Shown here one piece after another: positions 1 to 4,988 of a stretch of DNA of 5,265 nucleotides (position 1 is its first letter; every line of letters begins with the position of its first letter). A program made the position numbers and the translations under genes. The stretch comes from JANXLS01 sp038227045. Its GTDB lineage: Bacteria > Planctomycetota > SZUA-567 > H5-PLA8. A model generated the notes under the pieces. It had not been told where the DNA came from. It made no database searches and saw only the letters and a list, made by a program, of their open reading frames with translations. Where the stretch lies: contig JBBRQD010000217.1 of NCBI GenBank assembly GCA_038227045.1, positions 1-5,265 of the forward strand. The letters are read 5' to 3'.

Positions 1-22
1 ATTATCGCGCCGCGCCGGGCAA

Positions 23-89
23 GTTGAACGAGGCGGTCGAGCAAAGGCGTATTGGGAAGATACGCCGTGCGAGACCAACGAAGTTCAAC
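23..89. repeat. Imperfect palindrome with a perfect 7-bp inner stem
   Basis: GGCGTAT (46-52) and ATACGCC (60-66) pair perfectly around a 7-base loop. GTTGAAC (23-29) and GTTCAAC (83-89) pair on the same centre, with weaker pairing between them and GC-rich, partly complementary flanks. On the minus strand only a weak TTT follows the inner stem, so it could end the operon transcript but is not a convincing intrinsic terminator. The rest of 1-234, downstream of the precursor gene, shows no gene that I can support. Confidence 0.55.
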
Positions 90-234
90 GCCGCCCGCCG
101 CAAGCGAGAATGATGCTTTAGAAATGCGCGGGTCAATAAGTCAACGGTTGATGAATCCCCTCCACTCGACTCTCCCCTCAACCGGCAGAAATGGGAGGGC
201 AAAGGGACTGCCGCCAACGCGGGCCTCCGATTCA

Positions 235-600
235 TTAGTAGCGGTAATAGTTGCGCCAGCAATTCCGCCAGCAATTGCGCCAGCAGTTGTGCCAGCCGCA
301 GTAGCGGCCGCCAACATCCTGCCCTGCAGTCGCCGGAACACCCTGCGCGGACTTTTCGCCACCCGCCGGTGGACCCTGCATCGCGCCACCACCACCGCCT
401 TGGATGTAATTCACGATGATCTGAATCGGCGATACGCCAGCACCGCCCGAACCGACCATGCCGGAACCCTGCGACAGCGACGGACCGCTGGAGCACGTCT
501 GAGCTCCCGCCGGCACGTCTTCCGACTTCATTTCATGCAGCTTCAACACATCGTCAGGCACTTCAAAGAAATGCCCATCTTGACTGCGAACGATAGCCAT
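235..600 (-). CDS. Putative RiPP precursor peptide with tandem Cys-Trp-Arg-Asn core
   Basis: This 121-residue protein looks like the substrate of the adjacent radical SAM maturase. Residues 1-33 form a leader-like segment with charged and hydrophobic residues (HFFEVPDDVLKLHEM, 10-24). Residues 37-98 are rich in Gly, Ser, Ala and Pro, including five glycines in a row at 68-72. The C-terminal core, about 100-121, reads YCGWHN, then CWRN three times, then YYRY. This gives four Trp-X-Asn triplets starting at W103, W107, W111 and W115. Cysteines are at 36, 101, 106, 110 and 114. A Gly-Gly pair (97-98) directly before the core could be a leader cleavage site. The start at 600 is favoured by a strong Shine-Dalgarno site (GAAGGAG, 8 bases before ATG). 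The frame stays open upstream to 1002, but that part crosses a palindromic repeat and the maturase gene. The stop is TAA. No signal peptide or membrane segment is seen. The RiPP role is inferred from the repeated motif, the small size and the neighbour. I do not recognise the family. Confidence 0.8.
   Translation of the reverse strand: MAIVRSQDGHFFEVPDDVLKLHEMKSEDVPAGAQTCSSGPSLSQGSGMVGSGGAGVSPIQIIVNYIQGGGGGAMQGPPAGGEKSAQGVPATAGQDVGGRYCGWHNCWRNCWRNCWRNYYRY
238..303 (-). other. Core peptide region with four Trp-X-Asn motifs
   Basis: This DNA encodes residues 100-121 of the precursor. Three consecutive 12-base units (274-285, 262-273 and 250-261 on the minus strand) each encode Cys-Trp-Arg-Asn and differ only at third codon positions. 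They are preceded by a related Cys-Gly-Trp-His-Asn unit (286-300) and followed by Tyr-Tyr-Arg-Tyr. Known triceptide maturases join the aromatic residue at position 1 of a three-residue motif to the beta carbon of residue 3. Trp-Arg-Asn and Trp-His-Asn fit that pattern. The near-identity of the units points to expansion by tandem duplication. The cross-links themselves are inferred. Confidence 0.7.
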
Positions 601-605
601 TGTGG

Positions 606-616
606 CTTCTCCTTCA
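606..616 (-). promoter_or_regulatory. Strong Shine-Dalgarno site of the precursor gene
   Basis: Read on the minus strand, GAAGGAG stands 8 bases before the ATG at 600. It is the best ribosome binding site among the minus-strand genes here, and it decides the start in a frame that stays open for another 134 codons upstream. A strong site would suit a substrate peptide that must be made in excess over its enzyme. Confidence 0.7.
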
Positions 617-671
617 TTAAACTCCGGAAGCCCGCCTCCCGGAAAACTGCTTTGGAATCCGTGTCTTTTTT

Positions 672-841
672 TCACCGCAGAGGACGCAGAGAAGCAGAGG
701 AAACGCAGAGGGAAATGCGGGGATGAAAAACGAATGGGTTGCGTTGCTTCCGATATTTCGTTACCGCCACCCGTTCGCTTCTCAATCCCTTGCCCTCTTT
801 GTCTTGCTGTCCTTTGCGCACCTCCGCGCTCTCTGCGGTGA
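672..841. repeat. Long imperfect palindrome, REPIN/MITE-like element
   Basis: The element is bounded by perfect 11-base inverted ends, TCACCGCAGAG (672-682) and CTCTGCGGTGA (831-841). The arms continue as imperfect complements rich in CGCAGAG and GAGG units, and an inner stem pairs AACGAATGGGT with ACCCGTTCGCT. It starts 7 bases beyond the maturase stop codon and ends about 70 bases before the precursor start, so a shared transcript would carry a long hairpin there. A T-run follows the palindrome on the plus strand (843-850). The minus-strand side is followed by A residues, so this is not an ordinary terminator for the operon. Its form resembles dispersed palindromic repeats I recall from acidobacterial and other soil-bacterial genomes. 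Mobility is not shown. Confidence 0.7.
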
Positions 842-848
842 CTATTTT

Positions 849-2072
849 TTATCGGTACGACGGCCCCTTCATCTTCTTCTTGACGCCGCGCTGAATCTTT
901 TCGACCTTGTCGAAGTTTTCGGCCATGTAGCGGTACATCATTTTTGTATACGAGCAAGCTCCTTCGCGGTAGCGGATATCGTTGAAATCGCTCGTCGGGC
1001 AACTGAAGTGGCAGATGCGTTTGGCTTCGCAGCCGAAACAGCGGACGTACCAGGCGTCCTTCTGGTGCAGGCGCTGCCGGACGGAGCGGATGTTTTCGAG
1101 ATTGAAGTTTTCGTAGATGCTACCGAGGCGGTGCTTGGACATGTCCGTTCCACACGCGAAGACTTCGCCCTTGTGGCTGATCGCGCAGTAAGAGCGTCCG
1201 GCCTGGCATTCCAATTCCCAGCAGCTTAGCGGAATTGAGGTGGTCAGGCGGCCTTCGACCATCCGGTGAACCGCCTGCATCGTGTCGGCTTCGATCACCG
1301 ACGCATCGGTCTCGGCCATGTGGTCAAAGACGTCTTTCATGCCGGCGAATATTTCGGTGTCCGAGAGCAGATCGGATGCCATGCCCCAGCCCTGCGGCTG
1401 CATCGGGTTGACGCGGAAACTGCGCACGCCGAGCTTCTGAAAGTAGTCCATGATTTCGCGCATGCGATGGCAATTCGCGCGCGACATCACCAGGATCATG
1501 CCGAAATCCTGCTGCTGGGCGACCATGCGCTTGATCACTTTTTCGACCGAGGAACCGGCCATGCGGTTGATGTCGTTGATCTCGGGCGTGCCGTCGAAGC
1601 TGAAGCCAATTTGAATGCCCAGTCCCAGCAATGTTTTCTGGCGCTCCTCGGTCAACAGCGTGCCGTTGGACTGCAGCGGATGCTCGATCGTTTTCTTGTG
1701 CTTTTTCGCCAGCGCCTGCGCGTAACCGACGGCTTCCGTGTACCACTCGTCGGAGTGCAGCAGCGGTTCGCCGCCGTGAAATTCCAGACCGCCGTAAGGC
1801 AGCTTGGTGTTGGGAATGTAGAGATCGGCGATGTATTTGAAGGTCTCCATCGACATCTTCGGCGTGGAGGGATGATCGGCCTCGACGTTGCAGTAGCCGC
1901 ACTTGAGGTTGCAGCCGTTGGTGACTTTGAGCGTCACGTACGAGATGGCGGAGAAGAACTGCTGCGGGGTGACCCACTCTGGAGTTCCGGCAGGAGCCGT
2001 CTTTTCGAGAATCGCCGGAGCCTGGGCAGAACGTGGAGCTGCGAGCTGGGGTTCGACGAGGGCGGCGGGCAT
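849..2072 (-). CDS. Radical SAM/SPASM peptide maturase
   Basis: The 407-residue protein is a radical SAM enzyme that probably modifies the neighbouring precursor peptide in the cytoplasm. Residues 1-38 are Ala/Pro-rich and likely disordered. The radical SAM core follows, with the CX3CX2C iron-sulfur motif at C54, C58 and C61 (GCNLKCGYC) and the SAM-binding GGEP at 100-103. A full SPASM domain lies at the C-terminal end: C289-X12-G-X4-C307, then C345-X2-C348-X5-C354-X3-C358, and C373. These bind two auxiliary 4Fe-4S clusters in known members. Extra cysteines are C201, C284 and C296. The length suits peptide maturases of the SPASM group, such as XyeB, GrrM and FxsB, but also anaerobic sulfatase maturases; no sulfatase gene is seen here. 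No separate leader-recognition (RRE) domain is visible. A GGAG site 8 bases before ATG supports the start. The gene follows the 187-residue protein gene by 100 bases and precedes the precursor gene. The reaction type, Trp-Asn cross-linking, is inferred from the substrate motif. Confidence 0.9.
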   Translation of the reverse strand: MPAALVEPQLAAPRSAQAPAILEKTAPAGTPEWVTPQQFFSAISYVTLKVTNGCNLKCGYCNVEADHPSTPKMSMETFKYIADLYIPNTKLPYGGLEFHGGEPLLHSDEWYTEAVGYAQALAKKHKKTIEHPLQSNGTLLTEERQKTLLGLGIQIGFSFDGTPEINDINRMAGSSVEKVIKRMVAQQQDFGMILVMSRANCHRMREIMDYFQKLGVRSFRVNPMQPQGWGMASDLLSDTEIFAGMKDVFDHMAETDASVIEADTMQAVHRMVEGRLTTSIPLSCWELECQAGRSYCAISHKGEVFACGTDMSKHRLGSIYENFNLENIRSVRQRLHQKDAWYVRCFGCEAKRICHFSCPTSDFNDIRYREGACSYTKMMYRYMAENFDKVEKIQRGVKKKMKGPSYR

Positions 2073-2093
2073 GGGATCGACTCCGAAAGAAAG

Positions 2094-2114
2094 GGTTAGG
2101 CGCTGGTGGTTAGG
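2094..2114. repeat. Degenerate heptamer repeat (GGTTAGG)
   Basis: Two identical GGTTAGG heptamers (2094-2100 and 2108-2114) are separated by exactly seven bases (CGCTGGT), so they keep a 7-base phase. The sequence matches the TTAGGGG-type array at 3417-3458 and may be a decayed copy of the same repeat type, lying just upstream of the maturase ribosome binding site. Confidence 0.45.
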
Positions 2115-2131
2115 GTTTCCTGTTTTCGTGG

Positions 2132-2150
2132 CGGGACCGTCCCGGTCCCG
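2132..2150. repeat. Perfect 8-bp GC hairpin before the maturase gene
   Basis: CGGGACCG and CGGTCCCG pair perfectly around a three-base loop (TCC). The hairpin sits in the 100-base gap between the 187-residue protein gene and the maturase gene. On the minus strand it is followed by CCACGAAAAC and not by a T-run, so it is not a classical intrinsic terminator. It could be a short dispersed repeat, a partial attenuator or an mRNA processing stem. Confidence 0.55.
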
Positions 2151-2172
2151 ATGTCGTGGAATTCAATACCCT

Positions 2173-2736
2173 CTACTTCTTTCCCGTCTCCGGGCTGTCA
2201 GGAATGTCGTTGGGATTCTCGGGCAGATCCTTTCCGGCCGCAAGCACATCGCGGAAGCGCATGTGTTGCGGAAGGCGCACAACTTTTTGCGTGGCGCGCT
2301 TTGTTTTCTTGACCGGCGCATCCGACTCGCTGAAGGAAGGTTCAATATCCATCTCAGTTGTGCGGGTGATCGTCGGGGTGGGGGCGGCCGCGAGCTTGGT
2401 TTTCAAGCGGGCAATGGCCGCTGAAAATCCGCCAGCGGGCTCCGGGATGCCCTTCAGCGTCGCCCGAAGAGGCGCGTCGATTTGCTTCATCGACTCGGCC
2501 CGTTCGGGGGACATCGCGGGGGACGGCGCACTGCGCAGCGCAGCCAGCACCCGTGACAAGCCTACGGTGGGCGGCGGAATGGTGGCGAAGAGGTTCTTCA
2601 AGGCCCATTCGGCGGCGAGCTCTTTTTCCATTTCAGCGCGCGCCATCAAGGGGTTGTGGGCTTGTTCGATCGCGCGCTCAAGGCTGGCCAGCGATCCGCG
2701 TCCTTCGACAAACGCTTTGACTGTTTCATTCAACAT
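2173..2736 (-). CDS. Uncharacterised soluble protein, translationally coupled to the sigma factor
   Basis: I do not recognise this 187-residue protein. It has no signal peptide, no membrane segment and no cysteine, so the zinc-binding HX3CX2C motif of common ZAS anti-sigma factors is absent. Residues 1-50 look helical and charged. The middle carries repeated Ala/Pro-rich hydrophobic stretches (SRVLAALRSAPSPAMSPERA, 61-80; FSAAIARLKTKLAAAPTP, 104-121). The tail is polar and basic, then acidic (VKKTKRATQKVVRLPQHMRF, then DLPENPNDIPDSPETGKK). Its ATG lies inside the end of the sigma factor gene with an 11-base overlap, which suggests translational coupling and a linked function. An AAGGAA site precedes it by about 10 bases. 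Possible roles are a soluble sigma-factor partner or anti-sigma factor, or an accessory protein for peptide modification. Both are inferred from position only. Confidence 0.75.
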   Translation of the reverse strand: MLNETVKAFVEGRGSLASLERAIEQAHNPLMARAEMEKELAAEWALKNLFATIPPPTVGLSRVLAALRSAPSPAMSPERAESMKQIDAPLRATLKGIPEPAGGFSAAIARLKTKLAAAPTPTITRTTEMDIEPSFSESDAPVKKTKRATQKVVRLPQHMRFRDVLAAGKDLPENPNDIPDSPETGKK

Positions 2737-3295
2737 GGGACACCGTTCCTTTTCGCAAGATGCGAACTTTGCTCTTGCGCGCCATAATTTTTTTAAGGGC
2801 CGTTCGCGCGCGATGAAGCAGCGCGGCGACCGCGTTTGGATTTTTGCCGAGCCGTTCGGCGATCTGTATCACGTCCATCTCTTCCATATACCGCATCGTC
2901 ACAACCGCCGATTGTTCCGGGGAGAGTTTGGCGACCGCGTTCCGCAGTTCGCTGCGCTCTTCCTCGGCTTCCGACTTGTCCGTATCGCGGACAGCCACGG
3001 TCGGTTCGAGCATTTTTTCGCCATCCGCCAGATTGCTCGCCAGGATGGGCGCGTGTTTCTTGCGCATATCGCGTGCAATGTTCTGCACGATTCGAACCAG
3101 CCAGCACGACACCGCCTGAGGATTGTCCAGCGAGTTCAACTGGGAGAAGGCTCGCAGCACCGCTTCCTGAGTTGCGTCTTCCGCGCTTTGCGGATTGCGC
3201 AGGATATTGAACGCTATGCCGTACATCATGCGGTAGTTCTCTTCAACCGCGCAATCAAACCAGCGTCGCGCTTCCTCGGGTTCCAGCATGGCCAT
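2726..3295 (-). CDS. ECF-type RNA polymerase sigma factor
   Basis: The 189-residue protein has the two-domain plan of extracytoplasmic-function sigma-70 factors. Region 2 (about 15-80) contains the core-binding and -10 recognition helices (AEDATQEAVLRAFSQLNSL, then SCWLVRIVQNIARDMRKKH). An acidic linker (90-115) leads to region 4 (about 118-168) with the -35 recognition helix-turn-helix (LSPEQSAVVTMRYMEEMD, then IAERLGKNPNAVAALLHRAR). No extra C-terminal domain is seen beyond a short basic tail. AGGAG about 7 bases before ATG supports the start at 3295; a second ATG two codons later is also possible. It is the first gene of the inferred group sigma factor, 187-residue partner, maturase and precursor, and probably directs its own expression from the candidate ECF promoter upstream. 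The inducing signal is unknown. Confidence 0.9.
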   Translation of the reverse strand: MAMLEPEEARRWFDCAVEENYRMMYGIAFNILRNPQSAEDATQEAVLRAFSQLNSLDNPQAVSCWLVRIVQNIARDMRKKHAPILASNLADGEKMLEPTVAVRDTDKSEAEEERSELRNAVAKLSPEQSAVVTMRYMEEMDVIQIAERLGKNPNAVAALLHRARTALKKIMARKSKVRILRKGTVSHVE

Positions 3296-3358
3296 TGACC
3301 GACTCCTGTCTCGCCGCTCATGCTTCCGCTAGGATTAACGAGCAACGCGGGTTGCGAT

Positions 3359-3383
3359 GACGCGGGATTTAAAGAAGATTTCA
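3359..3383 (-). promoter_or_regulatory. Candidate ECF-type promoter of the sigma factor operon
   Basis: On the minus strand TGAAAT (3378-3383) precedes CGTC (3359-3362) with 15 bases between them. An AT-rich -35 block beginning with a GAA core, followed by CGTC as -10, is the general plan of ECF promoters, and autoregulation of ECF genes is common. Transcription would begin near 3350, leaving a leader of about 55 bases. This is a motif judgement from one site. I saw no second comparable copy before the maturase or precursor genes, which would fit one shared transcript. Confidence 0.4.
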
Positions 3384-3416
3384 AAATTCAGTGGTACCGC
3401 CGGCGTTCCGTCGGTG

Positions 3417-3458
3417 CTAGGGGCTAGGATTTAGGGGTTAGGGGTTAGGGGCTAGGGA
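3417..3458. repeat. Heptamer tandem array (TTAGGGG type), G-quadruplex potential
   Basis: Six consecutive heptamers keep exact phase: CTAGGGG, CTAGGAT, three TTAGGGG units (3431-3451) and CTAGGGA. On the plus strand the G runs separated by three bases satisfy a standard quadruplex pattern. The array lies between the protease stop and the candidate sigma-factor promoter. It forms the left arm of an inverted pair with the array at 3474-3508. Confidence 0.85.
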
Positions 3459-3473
3459 AAAGCACGCACTGTT

Positions 3474-3508
3474 TCCCTAACCACTAACCCTTAATCCCTG
3501 ACCCCTAA
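3474..3508. repeat. Inverted heptamer array (CCCTTAA type)
   Basis: Five heptamers in phase (TCCCTAA, CCACTAA, CCCTTAA, TCCCTGA, CCCCTAA) form the complement-type partner of the array at 3417-3458. The closest pairing is TAGGGAAA (3453-3460) with TTTCCCTA (3472-3479), perfect over 8 bases with an 11-base loop. The last heptamer contains the TAG stop codon of the protease gene (3505-3507), so the repeat reaches into the coding end. It could act as a bidirectional transcript-end structure, but the minus-strand side lacks a T-run. Confidence 0.8.
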
Positions 3509-4239
3509 TCCTGCTTCGCCAACTCATACAGCGCCGACTTAGCCTGGCACGCGTTCCAATCCGGATGCAACTGCCGAATTCTCGCCGCTAGTGCCGCCAA
3601 ATGCGGCGACGCGAAGCTGCTGCCGGTGATGACCTTATGGCCTTTGTTCGTCCACGCGACTCGGACGTTGATCCCCCGCGCCACAAATTCAACAAGTTCC
3701 CCTTCCGTCCGCTTGATTTTCATTGCATTTAAATCGCCTTGTGCAGTCGAGAGCACGGTCGGAAAGAACGCGGGATATTCTTCGGTCTTGAAATCCTGGT
3801 TGTTGCACGCCGAAACCAGCCAGACGTTTCGACAGAACGCCTTGTCCACCATGCGTTTGTAGCGGTCAATAAATTCCCTCCTGCCGGTTCCGAACGAACA
3901 ATTGACCACGTGGAATTTTTCCTCGATGGCCCACTTGAAGCCGAGGATCACGAATTCGGTCGATCCCCGGATGTTCTCGTCCAACACGCGCAGGCTGTGA
4001 AGTTCGATGCCGGGCGCGTTGCTGTGCAGAATCGAACAGACTGCGGTGCCATGCCCGTAAGCATCGCCGCCGGCATCTTCTCGAATGACCGGATCGCCGT
4101 ATGGCCCAGCGCAGACTTTCCAACATTTGATGTTCACATTTTTAAGATCGGGATGGCTGGGATCGACGCCGGAATCCATCACCAGCACACGCACGCCCGC
4201 GCCCGTGGCTTTTTCGATTTCAGAATAAGAGATCGTCAT
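3505..4239 (-). CDS. Compact subtilisin-family (S8) serine protease
   Basis: The 244-residue protein is a subtilase with all catalytic elements visible: Asp22 in VLVMDSGVDPSHPDL, His63 in YGHGTAVCS, and Ser208 in GSSFASPH, where GTSMAxPH is typical. Asn146 in LVSACNN is the likely oxyanion-hole residue. It has no signal peptide, no pro-domain and no membrane segment, so it should act in the cytoplasm; secreted subtilisins are longer and carry a prodomain. The start at 4239 is chosen because homologous sequence begins close to MTISYSEIEK. The same frame is open back to 4434, but that part runs through heptamer repeats and overlaps the GAF gene. The chosen start lacks a clear Shine-Dalgarno site; GGAC from the repeat is the nearest. 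The gene follows the GAF gene by 88 bases. Intracellular subtilases serve as leader peptidases in some RiPP pathways (LanP, PatA/PatG), so it may process the nearby precursor; this is inference. Confidence 0.85.
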   Translation of the reverse strand: MTISYSEIEKATGAGVRVLVMDSGVDPSHPDLKNVNIKCWKVCAGPYGDPVIREDAGGDAYGHGTAVCSILHSNAPGIELHSLRVLDENIRGSTEFVILGFKWAIEEKFHVVNCSFGTGRREFIDRYKRMVDKAFCRNVWLVSACNNQDFKTEEYPAFFPTVLSTAQGDLNAMKIKRTEGELVEFVARGINVRVAWTNKGHKVITGSSFASPHLAALAARIRQLHPDWNACQAKSALYELAKQD

Positions 4240-4260
4240 GTCCAAAGTCCATGGTCCAAA
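4240..4260. repeat. Heptamer tandem repeat (GTCCAAA), touching the protease start
   Basis: Three heptamers in phase (GTCCAAA, GTCCATG, GTCCAAA) end directly at the chosen protease start codon and replace the usual ribosome binding region. Unit gain or loss would change the reading frame of any upstream start, since 7 is not a multiple of 3. Confidence 0.7.
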
Positions 4261-4291
4261 GAAATCGAAATTGTCGTATTCGTCCGCACTA

Positions 4292-4322
4292 ACCTGATAC
4301 TTGAAACCTGGAACCTGAAACC
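4292..4322. repeat. Heptamer tandem repeat (ACCTGAA)
   Basis: Four heptamers in phase (ACCTGAT, ACTTGAA, ACCTGGA, ACCTGAA) plus three further bases fill the gap just beyond the GAF gene stop. Read on the minus strand they are CAGGTTT-type units, a kind of simple repeat I recall from acidobacterial intergenic DNA. In the protease frame they would encode the odd segment FQVPGFKYQVS, which argues that the upstream extension is not real protein. Confidence 0.75.
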
Positions 4323-4327
4323 GGAGT

Positions 4328-4855
4328 TTAGTCGTCGCCCTTGAGAATATCCGCGAGCACCAGTCCCAACAAATAGGCTTTCCATTGGAGTGTTTCGAGG
4401 TCTTCGGGTTTGAACTTTTCGCCGTCGATGGCATTGATGGCGGAGACGACGCCGCAGATCTGCGAATCGACGGTGACTGGCGCGGCGACCATGTTGCGAA
4501 CGCTGAATTCCTTTTTGATCTCGGGATTCATGAACTCGCCGGGGCCGACGCACAACGAAATGCCGGCGGTGGCGATCAATCCGACGACGCTGTCATTGGC
4601 GTGCACGGCGAGTTTCTCGACTTTGTCGCAATCCTTGCCGGAATTGATCGCGCCTTCGATGCGCTTTCCATCGGCGCTGATGACCCAGAAAGTGGATTCG
4701 CTGGCGCGGCAGCAGCCCGCGGTTTCGACCATGAAACGGCGCATTAGCTTGCGGGTGCGCGGGGTATGGCAAAAATCCCAATCAATGCGGAGTGCGAGCG
4801 GATGCCGAACCGGCTCGCTGGGCGGTTGTGTGTCAAGCATTGGAGTGCTAACCAT
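4328..4855 (-). CDS. Single-domain GAF protein
   Basis: The 175-residue protein consists mainly of one GAF domain, a small-molecule or redox sensing fold. Recognisable parts are the first strands (ESTFWVISADGKRIEGAINS, 53-72), the central helix region (HANDSVVGLIATAGISLCVG, 85-104) and the typical late block (VRNMVAAPVTVDSQICGVVS, 119-138), followed by AINAIDGEKFKPEDLETLQ. No kinase, cyclase or DNA-binding domain follows, so it must signal through a partner or act as a stand-alone binder. Cysteines at 29, 48, 49, 76, 102 and 134 could bind a cofactor or react to oxidants, but no known haem or bilin motif was identified. The start at 4855 has an AGGAA site about 7-9 bases upstream. The frame is open to 5140, but that part looks non-coding and carries the promoter. 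It precedes the protease gene by 88 bases and is probably co-transcribed with it. Confidence 0.8.
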   Translation of the reverse strand: MVSTPMLDTQPPSEPVRHPLALRIDWDFCHTPRTRKLMRRFMVETAGCCRASESTFWVISADGKRIEGAINSGKDCDKVEKLAVHANDSVVGLIATAGISLCVGPGEFMNPEIKKEFSVRNMVAAPVTVDSQICGVVSAINAIDGEKFKPEDLETLQWKAYLLGLVLADILKGDD

Positions 4856-4988
4856 ATTCTTGTTCCTGGACAAGTTAATCGGCACTGCTGACGAAAGTCG
4901 CTGCGCTGCACGTTCAAGTAGAGTGAGGCTTACAAATATGCTATTCTGGCGATGGGCGCCCAACGGTATCGTTCGAAATACGGCTCCA

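Noticed and set aside
52..726. Plus-strand open frame of 224 codons across the precursor gene
   Set aside because: It covers the antisense of the CWRN repeat and part of the palindrome and shows no domain. No good ribosome binding site was seen.
831..850. Intrinsic terminator of the maturase operon
   Set aside because: The T-run follows the palindrome only on the plus strand, while the genes read on the minus strand.
601..1002. In-frame upstream extension of the precursor gene to 255 residues
   Set aside because: It runs through the palindromic element and the 3' part of the maturase gene, its translation is low in family-like features, and the strong ribosome binding site stands at the 600 start.
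1266..2099. Plus-strand open frame of 277 codons opposite the maturase
   Set aside because: The minus-strand gene has the full radical SAM and SPASM motifs. The plus-strand translation is a His/Val/Ala/Asp-rich mirror of GC-rich codons.
2156..3298. Long plus-strand open frame of 380 codons
   Set aside because: It lies opposite the sigma factor and its partner gene, which have clear domain content or coupling. Its translation shows no family features and has antisense-type composition.
3417..3508. CRISPR-like array
   Set aside because: The repeats are 7 bases long with no spacers, so this is a simple tandem array.
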